Assembly: GCF_009905545.1 (NCBI RefSeq)
Contig: NZ_JAAALB010000025.1
Span: 1-64,000, forward strand
Source of the DNA: Cellulophaga sp. BC115SP
Lineage (GTDB): Bacteria > Bacteroidota > Bacteroidia > Cytophagales > Spirosomataceae
Direction: 5' to 3'
DNA length: 64,000 bases
The stretch's first letter is position 1. Every line of letters starts with the position of its first letter. Positions 62,405-64,000 of this stretch are shown here, in pieces. A model generated the notes under the pieces. It worked only from the letters and a program-made list of their open reading frames with translations, made no database searches and had not been told where the DNA came from. Both the position numbers and the translations under genes were made by a program.

Positions 62405-62734
62405 TTACCACTTTAATTTATTCAAAATACCTACATCAATTGATTGAATATTGCGATAAATCATCACAATGATGGCCAAACCTACCGCTACTTCGGCAGC
62501 TGCCACAGCCATGATAAAGAATACAAATACTTGCCCAGTCGGGTCAGCTTTGTACGAAGAAAAGGCTGCTAAAAGAAGATTGGCTGCATTTAGCATCAAT
62601 TCGACTGACATAAAGATGATGATTGCATTTCGGCGTGTTAATACTCCAATAATGCCGATACAAAATAAAGCCGTGCTGAACCAAACATAGTTGTTCAGAG
62701 GAATTTGTCGGATAACGTCAGGTATTTGTTGCAT
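62405..62734 (-). CDS. nuoK: NADH-quinone oxidoreductase subunit K
   Basis: The 109-residue three-helix membrane subunit links the quinone site to the antiporter modules. The two key glutamates are in FMSVELMLNAANLLLAAFS and AVAAAEVAVGLAIIVMIYR. It is the first gene of the cluster here. Upstream lies an exonuclease gene rather than nuoJ, so the operon begins at nuoK. A candidate promoter is at 62888-62920. Confidence 0.96.
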   Translation of the reverse strand: MQQIPDVIRQIPLNNYVWFSTALFCIGIIGVLTRRNAIIIFMSVELMLNAANLLLAAFSSYKADPTGQVFVFFIMAVAAAEVAVGLAIIVMIYRNIQSIDVGILNKLKW

Positions 62735-62887
62735 AAGTCTTTAAGTTTGATGAATAGATAAAGCCTATTTCTTTGGTTTTTTGTCAAACTAAGAAATAAT
62801 AGATTCGTCTAAACATTCAACTTTAAATGGTTAACCTCGAAGTGCGAGGCTCATTTATAGTTCTTACAGTTTTCGGAAAATTCGGGG

Positions 62888-62920
62888 CAAAAATAAGGAA
62901 TATGTTTGAAAAGTCGCTAA
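62888..62920 (-). promoter_or_regulatory. Candidate promoter of nuoKLMN-gtrA
   Basis: Minus strand: TTAG (62920-62917), 21 bases, TATTTTTG (62895-62888). Perfect -7, one or two mismatches at -33; leader of about 145 bases. It supports the view that nuoK starts a transcript. Confidence 0.5.
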
Positions 62921-62967
62921 AATATGAACCAAATACAAGCGGTTTTTCATTATAATTATTTTCCCTA

Positions 62968-63783
62968 TTAACGATTATTGAAAGCTCGTAACTTTATCTC
63001 GGTAAGTTTTCGCTTAGTATCCAATGGAAAATCACCTTTCATCATCCAATCATAATACGAAGGTTCGTCCTTAAGTACTTGTACTACAGGCTTTCCAGCG
63101 TGTTTTCCAAAGTTGATTACTTCTACGCCTTCACGGTTGAACACAATTCTTTGCGCAAAATCTACCAGTTTGGCAGAAGTTAACTCATGAAGCGCATCCA
63201 TGTCGTTTTTGACTGGGACAAAATCTTCTCCTTTTTCATTTTTGATTACTACTCCTTCATATCGTTTAACCTGAGCATTCAAAATTTCTAAAGTTGCAAT
63301 TGTATCAGCTTCGGCTGAGTGAGCATCAATGAGCTCTTTACTACAATAAAACTTGTAAGCTGCCGAAAGGTTTCGAGGTTCCATCATGTGGAAAATTCTT
63401 TGAGCATCAATAAGACGACGGTTTTTGACATCGAATTCTACATCATTGCGCAAAAATTCTTCAACCAACATCGGCACATCAAAGCGATTTGAGTTGAAAC
63501 CTGCTAAGTCACAACCCTCCAAGAATTGAGCCATAGATTTGGCAATTTGTTTGAACGATGGCTCATTAGCTACATCGTCGTCATAAATACCGTGTACCAT
63601 CGATGACTCCACTGGAATAGGCATTCCTGGATTGACACGACGGGTTTTGACCGTTACTGTCCCATCGATATTGGCTTTTGCAATACTGATTTCGACGATA
63701 CGGTCTTTGATAACATTCACGCCTGTTGTTTCTAAATCGAAAAAGGCGAGTGGCTTGCGAAGGTTTAATTGATGTGTAAGCAT
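62968..63783 (-). CDS. DnaQ-type 3'-5' exonuclease with exonuclease X-like C-terminus
   Basis: The 271-residue DEDDh exonuclease has D16 and E18 in FFDLETTG, D102 in NSNRFDVPML, and H155 and D160 in IDAHSAEADT: a full catalytic set. After the nuclease domain (about 10-175) a second small domain ends with FGKHAGKPVVQVLKDEPSYYDWMM, similar to the C-terminal domain of exodeoxyribonuclease X. Probably a stand-alone proofreading or repair nuclease rather than polymerase epsilon. It has its own -7 box upstream and is a separate unit from nuoK. Confidence 0.9.
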   Translation of the reverse strand: MLTHQLNLRKPLAFFDLETTGVNVIKDRIVEISIAKANIDGTVTVKTRRVNPGMPIPVESSMVHGIYDDDVANEPSFKQIAKSMAQFLEGCDLAGFNSNRFDVPMLVEEFLRNDVEFDVKNRRLIDAQRIFHMMEPRNLSAAYKFYCSKELIDAHSAEADTIATLEILNAQVKRYEGVVIKNEKGEDFVPVKNDMDALHELTSAKLVDFAQRIVFNREGVEVINFGKHAGKPVVQVLKDEPSYYDWMMKGDFPLDTKRKLTEIKLRAFNNR

Positions 63784-63814
63784 AAGGCTAGCCCTCAGGT
63801 GAGATGAGGCGTTG

Positions 63815-63822
63815 CAAAGTTA
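63815..63822 (-). promoter_or_regulatory. -7 element of the exonuclease gene
   Basis: The minus strand reads TAACTTTG, a perfect -7 box 31 bases before the start codon. No clear -33. The rest of the window to 64000 shows no gene. Confidence 0.5.
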
Positions 63823-64000
63823 GAGAAAATATAGTTGATTCCTGTGTTGGGTTTCACTTCTTATTTCTATTTTTGACAAAACATAACAAAAAATGAGTAT
63901 TTTCAGTTATTCTATTAGATTGATTTTGTACAACGTTTGTAGTTTATAGTTGGATTAAAATATCTTCGTAGATAATACTTTATCCCAGGTTTGACTAGTA

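Overview
This window is a chromosomal segment of a Bacteroidota bacterium, most likely of the order Cytophagales. The evidence is a SusC-style TonB receptor with a carboxypeptidase-regulatory domain, the type IX secretion proteins PorU and PorV, a 7TMR-DISM histidine kinase, and AT-rich DNA. Several genes also have promoters of the Bacteroidota type (TTTG, 19-21 bases, TAnnTTTG) rather than -35/-10 boxes. The genus cannot be fixed from sequence alone. No tRNA, rRNA, CRISPR array, prophage or intact insertion sequence was seen.

Layout. 1-6.1 kb: a TonB receptor diverges from an ECF sigma factor, followed by carotenoid genes crtI and crtB. 6.3-8.9 kb: a divergent manganese pair, mntH and mntR, with a palindrome centred between two promoters. 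9-13 kb: ethanolamine ammonia-lyase subunits eutB and eutC, split by a YitT-family gene and a small lipoprotein. 13.3-19.2 kb: a cofactor-light molybdopterin oxidoreductase, an FMN reductase, a Tat-exported Dabb protein, a FucP-like sugar permease, an alpha/beta hydrolase and a type III polyketide synthase. 19.9-27.2 kb: phosphatidylserine decarboxylase, a pseudouridine synthase, panB, an outer-membrane/FN3 hybrid protein and typA.

27.4-40 kb holds the least explained locus. It is an apparent operon of an outer-membrane barrel protein, a 2253-residue secreted multidomain protein and a 672-residue FN3 protein, directly downstream of an orphan 7TMR-DISM histidine kinase. I propose it as a surface-assembly system of unknown role. 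40-50.9 kb: dxs (isoprenoid precursor supply, relevant to crtIB), two rhomboid proteases, cysS, a HEPN protein, a GNAT-like protein, a PfkB kinase, a CBS protein and an M16 peptidase homologue lacking its zinc motif. 51-56.6 kb: sprT-like, porU, porV and an Ala-rich lipoprotein. 56.9-62.7 kb: nuoK-L-M-N plus gtrA, with no nuoJ upstream. 63-63.8 kb: a DnaQ-type exonuclease.

The intergenic DNA carries several repeat families: composite palindromic elements with TCACTCA-type inverted arms around a GCAAAGCATTGCGTC core, 7-bp tandem repeats of TAGGnnn form, and a dispersed repeat of about 45 bp. Most predictions rest on recognised motifs read by eye; no database search was possible.
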